Shown: positions 44,230-53,745, numbered from the stretch's first letter. The stretch is 64,000 bases of DNA from Carnobacterium_A antarcticum (GCF_042658365.1 NZ_JBHSQC010000011.1), one strand, 5' to 3'. Notes: generated by a model from the letters alone, not told the origin. Program-made: numbers and translations.

Positions 44230-44871
44230 ATGGAATCAAAAGAACGCTATTGGGGAAACAGTCGATTTTTTTCGTGGGCTTTTGTAGTTATATGGATGGG
44301 ACTGATTTTTTATTTGTCTCACCAAGTTGCGGATCAATCGCGAACATTGAGCGATGAAACCTTGTATATTATGATACCAACGATAAAAATCTTTCAAGGT
44401 TTATTTTTCTTAGTTTTAGCAGTTTGGGGAGGAAGCAAACTAAAAAAACAAGGCATAACAATTGGCATGAAAGAAATAATCGCCATCGGGGCAGTAATTT
44501 GCCTGCTTTACATTTTGTCCGTTGAAATGCGTGATGCAGTTGTGCCGCCCGATTTGCCAAATGCGATTAGAAAGCACGCTCATTTTTTTATTTACTTGGT
44601 TTTAGGCATTTTAGTGAAAAATGCATTGAACAACAGCGGGATAGCAGGCATCAAGGGAATTGGACTCAGCTTACTGATTTGTGCACTTTATGCGGTTTCC
44701 GATGAGTTCCATCAGGTGTTTGTTCCAGGCAGAGGCGGTCGATTAAGCGATGTCTTCATCGATAGCAGTGGCGCTGGAATAGGGCTGATCGCTTCTGTAC
44801 TGTTTAACAAAATAAGAAGGAAGCGAACCGCGAGCCTTGTCAGTAACGATTCTAGAAATAGGAAAGATTAA
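44230..44871 (+). CDS. VanZ-like family membrane protein
   Basis: About 213 residues with four or five helices and the VanZ family words WMGLIFYLSHQ, RKHAHFFIYLVLG and LYAVSDEFHQVFVPGRGGRLSDVFIDSSGA. VanZ proteins affect susceptibility to glycopeptides; most family members have no assigned function. The frame is open from 44140, but AAAAAGG fits ATG 44230. It follows the HAD gene by about 100 bp. Confidence 0.85.
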   Translation: MESKERYWGNSRFFSWAFVVIWMGLIFYLSHQVADQSRTLSDETLYIMIPTIKIFQGLFFLVLAVWGGSKLKKQGITIGMKEIIAIGAVICLLYILSVEMRDAVVPPDLPNAIRKHAHFFIYLVLGILVKNALNNSGIAGIKGIGLSLLICALYAVSDEFHQVFVPGRGGRLSDVFIDSSGAGIGLIASVLFNKIRRKRTASLVSNDSRNRKD

Positions 44872-44875
44872 ATGA

Positions 44876-44919
44876 GAGCTAAGGAAAAGTTGGGGAAACC
44901 CGTTCCTTAGCTTATTTTT
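44876..44919 (+). terminator. Terminator after the VanZ-like gene
   Basis: AGCTAAGGAA pairs with TTCCTTAGCT across a 16-nt loop, followed by T5. Confidence 0.85.
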
Positions 44920-45050
44920 GCTTTAACTTTATTAAGATACAGATGAAATTTTAATTAGCTTTCGGTTAGGGATGTTCTTGAAAACGTTGATAAAATAAGA
45001 GGTCGGCGCTTCCTGATCTTCACAATAGAATTAAAAGAACAAAAATTTGC

Positions 45051-45079
45051 TTGACATTTAATCGCTTTTAATAGATAAT
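45051..45079 (+). promoter_or_regulatory. Sigma-A promoter for the EIIC/D-LDH operon
   Basis: TTGACA (45051-45056) and GATAAT (45074-45079) are separated by 17 bp. The leader to ATG 45259 is about 170 nt and AT-rich; a second, weaker pair (TTTACA/TATCTT near 45184-45212) may be an alternative start. No gene is seen in 44920-45258. Confidence 0.6.
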
Positions 45080-45258
45080 AAAAGCAAGTTAGTGAATGTG
45101 TGCACAATGATTCGCGACGAATAATTATTAGAAAAGGATTTGGTTGCCAATCTTATATAGTCAGTAAATAAGTTTTCATATAGTTTACACAGGTTTAATG
45201 TTATTATATCTTATTTTTTTACTTTGTCTTGTGAATTATATAACTAGGGGGAGACATC

Positions 45259-46320
45259 ATGTCAGAACAAGAAACAAAATTATCAGCTAAAATATTTTTT
45301 AACCGCGTTTTAGCAGGAACAGCAACAGGTATCGTAGTTGGACTGATTCCAAATGCAATTTTGGGAGAACTATTTAAATATTTCGGTACAAAAATGGATG
45401 TCTTTATTTCTTTATTGCATGTAGTTCAAGGTTTTCAATATTCCGTTCCTATTATTGTAGGGGTATTGATTGCTATGCAATTCAAGTTAAACCCGATGCA
45501 AACGATCATTGTTGGAGCTGCAGCACTTGTTGGATCAGGTGCGTATGTGATTACTGATGGAGCATTCATGCTGGTCGGAATCGGCGACTTGATCAACACA
45601 ATGATAACCGCTTCGTTAGCAGTTATCCTTGTTAGAGCTATTGGAAATAAACTAGGTTCGATGACCATCTTGCTGCTTCCGATCATTGCCGGAGCTGGCG
45701 CAGGGGCAGTAGGTTCATTTACATTGCCTTATGTAAAAATGATCACGTCTACTATAGGAACTTTGATCAATAGTTTCACTGAGTTGCAACCGATTTTAAT
45801 GAGCGTCTTAATTGCAGTCTCATTCTCTATTCTTATTATCTCTCCGATATCAACCGTTGCGATTGCTACAGCTATTGGCTTGTCTGGATTAGCTTCTGGT
45901 GCAGCGAATATCGGGATTTGTGCAGCAGCTGCGACTTTAGTCATTGGTTCGATGAAAGTCAATAGCCTAGGGGTTACTTCTTCAGTCGGTTTAGGTGCAA
46001 TGAAGATGATGATGCCAAACTTGATCAAACACCCAATCATTTGTTTGCCGATTGCATTTAGTGCTGTCATTAGTGCGGTGTTTGCTGCTCTATTCAATAT
46101 ACAAGGTACTCCTTTCTCAGCAGGTTTCGGCTTCTCAGGATTAGTCGGACCTATCAACGCAGTTAAGTTTATGGAGGGCAGTGTAGGTACCAATATCAGT
46201 ATAGCTGTCTTGGTGTTTTTCGTTATCCCATTTGCCAGTGCTTTTATCGGTGATTTAGTTTTTGGCAAAGTATTGAAAATATACGATAAAGATATCTTTA
46301 AGTTTTTCACTGCACAATAA
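45259..46320 (+). CDS. PTS EIIC-like membrane protein (PTS_EIIC_2 family), orphan
   Basis: 353 residues, nearly all membrane helices (about 9-10), rich in Gly/Ala/Ile, with GLIPNAILGELFKYFG near the start and a GFGFSGLVGPI segment near the end. This resembles the PTS_EIIC_2 family, which lacks EIIA/EIIB domains and whose substrate is unknown. It is in one operon with a D-2-hydroxyacid dehydrogenase 62 bp downstream, so transport of a related acid or its precursor is possible. RBS AGGGGGAG. Confidence 0.78.
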   Translation: MSEQETKLSAKIFFNRVLAGTATGIVVGLIPNAILGELFKYFGTKMDVFISLLHVVQGFQYSVPIIVGVLIAMQFKLNPMQTIIVGAAALVGSGAYVITDGAFMLVGIGDLINTMITASLAVILVRAIGNKLGSMTILLLPIIAGAGAGAVGSFTLPYVKMITSTIGTLINSFTELQPILMSVLIAVSFSILIISPISTVAIATAIGLSGLASGAANIGICAAAATLVIGSMKVNSLGVTSSVGLGAMKMMMPNLIKHPIICLPIAFSAVISAVFAALFNIQGTPFSAGFGFSGLVGPINAVKFMEGSVGTNISIAVLVFFVIPFASAFIGDLVFGKVLKIYDKDIFKFFTAQ

Positions 46321-46382
46321 ACAGCTAAGTATATACACTAAAAAAAACAGTTATTAAAAATTAGTTGATGGAGGTAATATAA

Positions 46383-47375
46383 ATGAATTTAATTATGTTT
46401 GGAACACGTGAAGATGAGAAAGATGCAGCGATGGTATGGAGTAAAAAAACAGGTATCAACGTTGAAACAACAACGGAGATTCTTACGATGGATACACTGG
46501 GTAAAGTAAAAGGCAACGACGGCGTTTTGATCCAGCAAACAGGAAAATTAGATGAAGCTTTATATCCTGCCTTAGCTGAGATGGGTATCAAACAGTTGGC
46601 TACTCGTTCTGCTGGTTACGATATGTTTGATTTGAAAGCGGCAAAGGAAAACGGATTAGCAATCACAAACGTACCTGCTTATTCGCCTAATGCTATTGCA
46701 GAGTTTGCCGTTACAGCTTCATTAAACATGATTCGTCATATGGACTTAATCAAAAAAAATGTAGAAAACCACAACTTCAGTTGGAACAAAGGCATCTTAA
46801 GCAGAGAAGTGCGTTCAATGAAAATAGGGATCGTAGGAACAGGTCGTATTGGGCGCATTACAGGCGAGTTATTTGCTGGTTTCGGTGCTGAAATCATCGG
46901 CTTTGATTTGTACCCAAATGATGAAGCGCGTAAGTTTCTTACCTATAAAGATACACTTGAAGAATTAGTAAAAGAAGCGGACTTGGTTTCAATTCATATG
47001 CCTGCAACTGAAGACAACTACCACTTATTTAACAAAGAGTTATTGGCTCAAATGAAAGACGGTGCTTATTTGGTCAATACAGCAAGAGGAACGATCGTGG
47101 ATACAGAAGACTTGCTTGAAGCACTAGAAAACAGAAAACTAGCGGGCGCAGTTTTAGATACCTATGAATATGAGCACCCATTTGTCAACAAAGATTTGAA
47201 AGGCGCCGCAATTGACGATGATATTTTCAATGCATTGATGGCGAGAGATGATATTTTCTACACTCCTCATATTGCGTTCTATACAGAAACAGCAGTTGAG
47301 AACCTAGTAGAAGGATCGTTGGATGCGACTCGTGATATCATAACTAGCGGCAAGAGCGATTTTGAAGTAAAATAA
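46383..47375 (+). CDS. D-lactate dehydrogenase (D-2-hydroxyacid dehydrogenase)
   Basis: 330 residues with NAD-binding motif GIVGTGRIGR near 150, the catalytic region LVNTARGTIVD near 228 and the late PHIAFYTETAVENL with catalytic His near 296. The LAVLDTYEYEHP-like stretch fits fermentative D-lactate dehydrogenases, which reduce pyruvate to D-lactate. GGAGGT before ATG 46383. Cotranscribed with an orphan EIIC-like protein, which is an unusual partner. Confidence 0.9.
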   Translation: MNLIMFGTREDEKDAAMVWSKKTGINVETTTEILTMDTLGKVKGNDGVLIQQTGKLDEALYPALAEMGIKQLATRSAGYDMFDLKAAKENGLAITNVPAYSPNAIAEFAVTASLNMIRHMDLIKKNVENHNFSWNKGILSREVRSMKIGIVGTGRIGRITGELFAGFGAEIIGFDLYPNDEARKFLTYKDTLEELVKEADLVSIHMPATEDNYHLFNKELLAQMKDGAYLVNTARGTIVDTEDLLEALENRKLAGAVLDTYEYEHPFVNKDLKGAAIDDDIFNALMARDDIFYTPHIAFYTETAVENLVEGSLDATRDIITSGKSDFEVK

Positions 47376-47747
47376 TTCGCTGAAATCAATTAAAAGCAGA
47401 AGGCTGAACAGTTATTGNNNNNNNNNNNNNNNNNNNNNNNNNNNNNNNNNNNNNNNNNNNNNNNNNNNNNNNNNNNNNNNNNNNNNNNNNNNNNCAGCTG
47501 TTTTTATGTAAAAATCTATGGAAAAGCTAAAATGATCTCTTTTCCAAAAAATAACAATGGATAATTTTTAAAAAATACGATAAGATATTGTCAGAATCAG
47601 AAAAAGCAAGCGATTTTTCTCAGGATGCTTAGATGGAATGGATAAAAAATGGGAAGGCGGATGAGGTACAGTACAATAATATAAAGACCTAATAAATACG
47701 GAGACTCTTGTTAATAATTGAACTAACAATAAGTGAGGAGCAAAAAG
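47376..47747. other. Intergenic region with assembly gap (77 N, 47418-47494)
   Basis: A GCTGAACAG/CAGCTGTTTTT pair of arms lies on either side of the N run, so a terminator for the D-LDH gene is probably interrupted by the gap. The remaining bases before 47748 contain no gene; a promoter for the efflux operon must lie here but no strong pair is evident. Confidence 0.6.
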
Positions 47748-48893
47748 ATGAAAAAGAAAATTTGGATTGGGTTAGGTATTGTAGTCGTTTTACTACTAGG
47801 AGGCTTTGGAGCGAGAGCACTGTTTTTTTCACCTGAAGAAGTCGCGGAAGAAGGACTTGAAGATCCTTACGGGATTGAGTATTTTACAGTTCCCAGTATG
47901 GAACAGATATTTGTTAATGGGACAGTAAATCCTGAGCAGTCGCAAGAGTTTCGTAAAGAAGAAGGCCTTGGAACGATAGGAGAACTGAAAGTTGAAAATG
48001 GTGCTGCTATCGAAGAAGGAACGCTTTTATATACATATGAAAATACAGAAGTAGCCACACAAATCAATGATTTAGAGAATCAAGTGGCACGAATGGAAAC
48101 ACAACGTTCTAATGCTGTGTACAAACGTGATTTAGCGATTCAAAATTGGAATAAAATGCCGGAAGAAGAACGCACACAAACATTAGAAGAAGTGAAAATC
48201 GATACGAGTACATCAGATTTAGATGCAGAGATCACAGAATTGTACAACAATATTGAATCCTTAAAAGAACAACGGTACAAAGATATCGTGGCGCCTTTTA
48301 GCGGGAAAGTGTACATTCCTGAAGACAAAAATGCAGAAACACCTATTTTAAAACTGATTTCAGATCGTTTCTATGTAGTTGGGACCGTTAATGAAAAAGA
48401 TGTTGGGAAATTAGCTCCTGATCAAATCGCAGATATCAAAGTGATTTCAAATAACCATGCAGTGACTGGAAAAGTTACATTTATTGACCACAACCCCACG
48501 GAAGATACAGGAGATGGTATGGGAAGCTACGGAGGACAAGAAACAACAATGTCCAATTATCCTGTAAAACTGTCTTTGGATTCATTAGAAGGCATCCGTA
48601 ATGGATACCATGTCCAAGCTATCGTAAGCAGCGGCGAAAGTACCGTCAATGTTCCGACCATTGCTATCCATCAAGAAGACGATCAAGCGTATGTCTTAGT
48701 TAATGACTTCGGCACAGTGGTCAGACGAGTGGTTCAACTAGGCGAAGCAGAAGGCGAGAATACCATTGTTACCAGCGGTTTAGAAGCCGAAGATCAAATT
48801 ATTGTTTCTTCTAAAGTGGATATTGAAGAAGGTCAATTGCTATCTGAATCATCAGAACAAGAATTTGTTGATCCAATCGATAGCGAAGAATAG
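47748..48893 (+). CDS. MacA-like efflux adaptor (membrane fusion protein)
   Basis: About 381 residues: one N-terminal helix (about 4-25; WIGLGIVVVLLLGGFGAR), a lipoyl-like part split by a short coiled coil (about 105-175; DLENQVARMETQR), a beta-barrel domain and a C-terminal VNVPTIAIHQEDDQAYV segment. It resembles B. subtilis YknX, part of a peptide or toxin exporter. RBS GAGGAG. First gene of a three-gene exporter operon. Confidence 0.87.
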   Translation: MKKKIWIGLGIVVVLLLGGFGARALFFSPEEVAEEGLEDPYGIEYFTVPSMEQIFVNGTVNPEQSQEFRKEEGLGTIGELKVENGAAIEEGTLLYTYENTEVATQINDLENQVARMETQRSNAVYKRDLAIQNWNKMPEEERTQTLEEVKIDTSTSDLDAEITELYNNIESLKEQRYKDIVAPFSGKVYIPEDKNAETPILKLISDRFYVVGTVNEKDVGKLAPDQIADIKVISNNHAVTGKVTFIDHNPTEDTGDGMGSYGGQETTMSNYPVKLSLDSLEGIRNGYHVQAIVSSGESTVNVPTIAIHQEDDQAYVLVNDFGTVVRRVVQLGEAEGENTIVTSGLEAEDQIIVSSKVDIEEGQLLSESSEQEFVDPIDSEE

Positions 48894-48905
48894 GAGGTGG
48901 AATAA

Positions 48906-49613
48906 ATGAACCCAATAGAGAAACCTCAACCATTGATTGTATTAAAAGGAATCCATAAAACCTTTAAACGTGGCAAGCAAGAATCCCATATTTTAAAAGG
49001 ATTGGATTTAACCATCAATGAAGGCGACTTCGTGATGATCATGGGGAAATCCGGCAGCGGGAAAACAACTTTGATGAACATTATCGGTTTTTTAGACCGT
49101 ATCACCGATGGAACGTATTTGTTCCGCGGAGAAGATGTAGCCTTATTGAATGAAAATAAAAAATCTGAATACCGCAATGCTTTTTTTGGATTCGTTTTTC
49201 AACAGTTTTTTTTAATCGAGTCATTGAATGTCCAACAAAATGTGGAACTGCCAATGGTTTATAAAGGTGTAAACAGCGCAAAAGAGAAAAAAGGAAAAGC
49301 GAAACAATTTCTAGAATTAGTAGGAATTGGCGAAAAACTGAAAGTGAAAACAACTGAATTGTCTGGCGGACAGCAGCAACGAGTGGCAATTGCGCGGGCG
49401 CTGATCAATGATCCTTTGTTGATCATGGCCGATGAGCCGACGGGTGCACTAGACAGTGAAACGGGACAAAGCATCATGGAAACGTTAAGCCAGTTGAACC
49501 AAGAAGGCAAGACAATTGTGATGGTTACGCATGATGAAGATTTGACGACTTATGCTTCGCGTGTTATTCGCATGAAAGACGGTTCTTTTGAAGAAGAGGT
49601 GATCAACGTATGA
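48906..49613 (+). CDS. MacB-type ABC transporter ATP-binding protein
   Basis: 235 residues with Walker A GKSGSGKTT, signature LSGGQQQR, Walker B LIMADEPTGALDS and H-loop VTHDEDLT. LolD/MacB/YknY-like, it powers the FtsX-type permease encoded next. RBS AGGAGGTGG; overlaps the permease gene by 4 bp. The QQFFLIESLNVQQNVELPMVYKG stretch is typical of this class. Confidence 0.9.
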   Translation: MNPIEKPQPLIVLKGIHKTFKRGKQESHILKGLDLTINEGDFVMIMGKSGSGKTTLMNIIGFLDRITDGTYLFRGEDVALLNENKKSEYRNAFFGFVFQQFFLIESLNVQQNVELPMVYKGVNSAKEKKGKAKQFLELVGIGEKLKVKTTELSGGQQQRVAIARALINDPLLIMADEPTGALDSETGQSIMETLSQLNQEGKTIVMVTHDEDLTTYASRVIRMKDGSFEEEVINV

Positions 49614-50845
49614 TACACAATCTATTGATCAGTACTTTTTTAAGTTTGAAAGCTCATAAATTCCGTGTCTTTCTAACGATGCTGGGAATCATCATTGGAA
49701 TCTCTTCGGTCGTTACGATTGCAGCTTTAGGCGAAGGCATCCGGCAACAGACATTGGAACTAGCTGATTCAGCTAATGCCAATGAAATTCGGATGCAGTA
49801 TACACTGCCGATGACTGAAGAAACGATGTACCATGAAGAGTCTAATTTTGTGTTTTCTCGAATCGACATGAAACGCATTCAAAAAATCGATGGAGTCGCT
49901 TCTGTTTTACCTGATTATGGAGAAGGAATGGGTATGGGCAGTACAGAAATGATCAGCGGCGAGTTCGATTACTTTGGTCAAACGGCTTCAGTCCAATTGA
50001 CGCCATACAGTAAGCAGCAGCCTCTTTTATACGGCCGAGATATCACACCAGCGGATGCCAATCATGATGTGATTGTTTTGTCTCATGATATCTTCGACTA
50101 TGGAATCATGATCGATGATCCAGAAGAGATGATCGATCAAGCCATCGCTATTAATGGCTATATGTATAAAGTCATTGGTATCAAACAGCCATATGACTAT
50201 GGTAGTATGTCACTGAGCGGCGGTGAAGAAGATTATATGTCTGCCATGACTTCCGTTGTGTCTCGGGCCTCTTATAATGAATTGACCAGGTTTAAACCGA
50301 TCAGTGCATTAAAAATAAAAGTAGAGGAAACGGCGGATCGTTATGCTGTGACCGAAGCTGTTACCCAATCATTAATCGAAAGTTACCCCGATGAAGAAGG
50401 AATTTTTGAAGAAGATCGTTCAAATGAAGAAATGCAGCAAGAAATGGAAAGTTACATGTCGGGTATCGTTAATTTTCTGATGGCCATTACCGCCATTTCC
50501 TTATTGGTAGGAGGCATTGGCGTGATGAACATCATGTACGTTTCGGTGACTGAGCGCAAAAGAGAAATCGGGATTCGCCGTGCGATCGGAGCAAAACCGC
50601 GCAATATTCTTTTCCAATTTATTTTAGAAGCGGCTTTTATTACGTTTATCGGCGGAATAGTCGGTTTGGCATTTGGTTATGGAATCGCCTTATTAGTCGG
50701 CAATTTTATGGAACTCCAACCTGTGTTGACGATGCAGACGATTCTGTTGTCGACCTCTGTTTCTGTTTTGACCGGATTATTTTTCGGAATCATGCCAGCG
50801 ATCAACGCAGCTAAAATGGATCCAATCAAAGCGATTTATCAATAA
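49610..50845 (+). CDS. MacB-type ABC permease (FtsX family)
   Basis: 411 residues: helix 1 (about 18-40), a large extracellular domain (about 45-285), then three helices of the FtsX domain (GGIGVMNIMYVSVTERKREIG, LEAAFITFIGGIVG, NAAKMDPIKAIYQ). With the adaptor and ATPase it forms a MacAB/YknXYZ-like system that exports peptides or removes membrane-active compounds. Overlaps the ATPase gene by 4 bp. Confidence 0.9.
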   Translation: MIHNLLISTFLSLKAHKFRVFLTMLGIIIGISSVVTIAALGEGIRQQTLELADSANANEIRMQYTLPMTEETMYHEESNFVFSRIDMKRIQKIDGVASVLPDYGEGMGMGSTEMISGEFDYFGQTASVQLTPYSKQQPLLYGRDITPADANHDVIVLSHDIFDYGIMIDDPEEMIDQAIAINGYMYKVIGIKQPYDYGSMSLSGGEEDYMSAMTSVVSRASYNELTRFKPISALKIKVEETADRYAVTEAVTQSLIESYPDEEGIFEEDRSNEEMQQEMESYMSGIVNFLMAITAISLLVGGIGVMNIMYVSVTERKREIGIRRAIGAKPRNILFQFILEAAFITFIGGIVGLAFGYGIALLVGNFMELQPVLTMQTILLSTSVSVLTGLFFGIMPAINAAKMDPIKAIYQ

Positions 50846-50978
50846 AATCAATAAAAAATTGGAAAAGTCATACGCAGATAACGAAAAGAATTCAAAACGT
50901 TTAGAAACGCAACTCAAAAATAATGTCATAAAAAGATGAGATGAAGGACATGAAATTTTAATAGAGAGGTGGATATAG

Positions 50979-51263
50979 ATGAATTTTTGGTTTTTTTGGT
51001 TTATTCTAATCGGGCTCTTATTAGTATGGAGTGCCATTAATGAAATGAAGAAAGAAAACAAGGAATTAAAAAAGAGGTTAGATGACTTGGCAAAGGCTAC
51101 AGGTTATGAAGAGTTATCCAGCAATTATGTTGAGGAGCCTTTGAAATCAGAGTTAGCAATGTTGAAAAACAAAGGAGAAGATATTCAAGCAGTTAAGTTG
51201 TTGAGAGAAAAGACAGGCATGGGCTTAGTACATGCGAAACAATTTATTGATGAGTTAGAGTAA
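50979..51263 (+). CDS. Small membrane protein with ribosomal L7/L12 C-terminal-like domain
   Basis: 94 residues: an N-terminal helix (1-20; FWFFWFILIGLLLVWSA), a charged coiled coil (21-45; KKENKELKKRLDDLAK) and a tail (about 58-94) in which QAVKLLREKTGMGLVHAKQF mirrors the L7/L12 C-terminal pattern KVVREITGLGLKEAK. This domain in ribosomal L12 recruits translation factors. Here it would face the cytoplasm from the membrane. AGAGGTGG RBS. Function unknown. Confidence 0.8.
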   Translation: MNFWFFWFILIGLLLVWSAINEMKKENKELKKRLDDLAKATGYEELSSNYVEEPLKSELAMLKNKGEDIQAVKLLREKTGMGLVHAKQFIDELE

Positions 51264-51284
51264 TAAGCAAAGCAAACGATAAAA

Positions 51285-51338
51285 TAGAGATTCAACCAAA
51301 AGAGGCATTGTCCATTTTGTTTGAATCTCTTGTTTTAT
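51285..51338 (+). terminator. Terminator after the L7/L12-like gene
   Basis: GAGATTCAA plus CCAAAA pairs with TTTTG plus TTTGAATCTC across a 13-nt loop, followed by TTGTTTTATT. T-run imperfect. Confidence 0.75.
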
Positions 51339-51451
51339 TCTCTAAGAGGTTTTGGTTTTAGCTTGTGATAAGGTTAAAAATTTTCCAACAGTTAACTTAA
51401 TAGGGTAAACTAAAGTTATTCATAACAAGGAATCTGAAGGAGGAGAGCCAA

Positions 51452-52714
51452 ATGTTAGCAGGATTAGAAAAATATGTATTGCCGGTCTTTTTAAAAATTG
51501 GAGAAAACAAAGTACTGGTTGCCATCCGTAATGGATTGACTTTGACGATTCCTTTTACGATTGTCGGAAGCTTTTTTTTGATTTTAGGAAACTTGCCGAT
51601 CAAAGCCTGGACGGATTTCATAGAACCTGTTTCCGGAATGTTGAATGCTCCTGTTTCAGTGACTTTTGGCGTTTTGGGTTTAATTGTGGCGATTGGAATA
51701 GGGTATAACCTCGCTATAGGGTTTGGTGTAGATCCCATTTCCAATACAGTGATCACAACTGTCGCTTTTCTATTAGCGACATTAACGGAAGACTTCACAA
51801 TCGATCCTGCTTTATTGGATGCCACCGGCATGTTTACCGCTATTTTGGTAGCAATTTTTACTACATTTGTTTACCGTTTTTTCGTCGTTAAGAACATCAC
51901 CATAAAAATGCCTGAAGGCGTTCCGCCTTCAGTATCTCGGTCATTTGCCAGTATGATGCCAGCTGCTACAGTGATCGGCAGTATTTGGATCATTCATGTT
52001 TTATTGAAAATCAATTTAAATGAGATCTTGCAATGGATTTTTCAGCCGCTGGTTTTTGGGTTGAGCACATTGCCAGGTTTGATGGTCTATACATTATTGG
52101 CCTGTTTTTTGTGGAGCTGCGGTATTCATGGACCAAATGTTTTAGCTGGGATCGCAACTCCGATTTTCTTGAGCTACTTAGCTGCTAATACAGCGGCATT
52201 TCAAAATGGCCAGCCGATTCCTTATGAAGTAGCCGACGGGTTCTGGATTTTATTTATGAGCATTGGCGGATCCGGTGGCACGATGGGGTTGGTATTGGCG
52301 ATGCTGCGTTCAAAAAGCAAACTATACCGTTCTCTTGGGAAACTGTCTTTTCCATCAGCTATCTTTTGTATCAATGAGCCGGTGATTTTTGGTTTTCCTA
52401 TTGTGATGAATCCGCTAATGATGATTCCATTTATTGCGACACCGATGGTTCTAGGAGCAAGCAGTTATGTATTGATGAAAGTCGGTATTATCGGGAAAAT
52501 TGTTTTTCTCGTTCCTTGGACAATTCCGCCAATCATTGGACCTTACTTAGCAACGAATGGCAATATCCCAGCCGCTATTTGGTCAGTTTGTACTATTGTG
52601 ATTTCTTATTTGATTTATTTGCCATTCTTTAAGATTGCGGAAAAAAAACAGTTGCTGATCGAATTAGGGGACAATAAAAAAATAACTGAAGAAACGGTGG
52701 TTGCTGATCATTAA
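51452..52714 (+). CDS. PTS EIIC, lactose/cellobiose family
   Basis: 420 residues with about ten helices and CelB-type words NGLTLTIPFTIVGSFFLILGNLP, SCGIHGPNVLAG and SIGGSGGTMGLVLAM with FCINEPVIFGFPIVMNP. It should import a beta-glucoside such as cellobiose or chitobiose with separate EIIA and EIIB. None are encoded nearby, so it is an orphan EIIC. AGGAGGAG RBS before ATG 51452. Confidence 0.88.
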   Translation: MLAGLEKYVLPVFLKIGENKVLVAIRNGLTLTIPFTIVGSFFLILGNLPIKAWTDFIEPVSGMLNAPVSVTFGVLGLIVAIGIGYNLAIGFGVDPISNTVITTVAFLLATLTEDFTIDPALLDATGMFTAILVAIFTTFVYRFFVVKNITIKMPEGVPPSVSRSFASMMPAATVIGSIWIIHVLLKINLNEILQWIFQPLVFGLSTLPGLMVYTLLACFLWSCGIHGPNVLAGIATPIFLSYLAANTAAFQNGQPIPYEVADGFWILFMSIGGSGGTMGLVLAMLRSKSKLYRSLGKLSFPSAIFCINEPVIFGFPIVMNPLMMIPFIATPMVLGASSYVLMKVGIIGKIVFLVPWTIPPIIGPYLATNGNIPAAIWSVCTIVISYLIYLPFFKIAEKKQLLIELGDNKKITEETVVADH

Positions 52715-52745
52715 TTTGGAACAGGATGACATCTAAAAAAGGATT

Positions 52746-52788
52746 AAGAAGAACATTGCGCAAAAATAAAGCGTCGTTCTTCTTTTTT
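52746..52788 (+). terminator. Terminator after the EIIC gene
   Basis: AGAAGAAC pairs with GTTCTTCT across a 20-nt loop, followed by T7. Confidence 0.8.
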
Positions 52789-52913
52789 TATTTATTCATT
52801 CATTAAGAAAAGTTTAATTTTTTAACAAATGGTATAGATCCAAGGGGAAGAAATGTAAAAACTAAAAATGATGTGGCATAATGTAAAGGGATACATCATA
52901 AGGAGGTGCGGTT

Positions 52914-53554
52914 GTGCATAAAAAGAATCGAATGATTAAAGGCATAGCGCTTTTTTTGCCTTATTGGTCAATCCAGTGAAACACAAACTGGTATCTTGGA
53001 TGAATCAACACTACTTAAAACAAGAATTAACACTCGCAACTGTAGAGCGTAACCAACAAGTTGCAAGTACATTTGATTATGACAGCATTGAGAACCTTGA
53101 TTTGAAAACCATAGTGAAAGCTAGTCAAAAAATTCAAGATATGCCAATCGTTGGAAAACTTGTGATTCCCACAGCTAAAATTGACATGCCAATCATCAAA
53201 GGCGTTTCCAATGAAGGATTGGCAGTAGGGGCAGTTACATTAGCACCTGATCAAACAATGGGCGAAGGCAACTACACATTAGCTGGAAATTATTTAGATA
53301 ACTCTAACTTATTGTTCGGTCCATTGCATCAGCTGAAAAAGGGCCAAAAAATATATATGACTGATTTGGAAATGGTCTATATCTATGTCATGACTAGCAG
53401 TCTAACCGTAGATTCAAAAGAAATACCGCTATGGGATGAACAGATAGATGAAAAGATGCTGACATTGATTACTTGCAACCTGACAGAACAACAACGGTAT
53501 GTTCTGCGTGCTAAATTTATTGAAAAAGTACCAAGAGAAGGTTTTTTGCTTTGA
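52914..53554 (+). pseudogene. Class A sortase with frameshift and missing catalytic His
   Basis: The body (52964-53554) shows sortase A features: GKLVIPTAKIDMPIIKG, MGEGNYTLAGNY, the TLITC motif with catalytic Cys (residue 171 of the open frame) and the following Arg in QQRYVLR. The catalytic His of TLAGH is Asn (residue 109). The RBS AAGGAGG and GTG 52914 open a different frame that encodes HKKNRMIKGIALF and then stops; one more T in the T7 tract at 52951-52957 would join the two into a normal membrane-anchored sortase (GIALFFALLVNP). Broken gene, inactive homologue or sequencing indel. No sorted substrate nearby. Confidence 0.78.
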
Positions 53555-53575
53555 TGGAATTTACATAAAATAAGA

Positions 53576-53617
53576 AAAATGATCTAATATTCAGGGATGA
53601 ATAAAGGTCATTTTTTT
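53576..53617 (+). terminator. Terminator after the sortase locus
   Basis: AATGATCT plus ATATTC pairs with GAATA plus AGGTCATT across a short loop, followed by T7. Confidence 0.8.
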
Positions 53618-53699
53618 AATTTAAATTTCTTCATATTTTAATATAACTGCTTCATTAAAGTAAATTTATATTCTTTGTGCTATATTATACTTACAAGTA

Positions 53700-53713
53700 A
53701 GTAACCGCTTTCA
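53700..53713 (+). promoter_or_regulatory. cre-like CcpA site at the arcR promoter
   Basis: AGTAACCGCTTTCA differs from the 14-bp cre consensus at one position. It lies just downstream of a likely -10 (TATTATACT near 53682-53690), where CcpA binding would block transcription of the Crp/Fnr regulator gene. Confidence 0.5.
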
Positions 53714-53745
53714 TTTATTTTCGAAATATGTGAGGAGAGAGTAAA

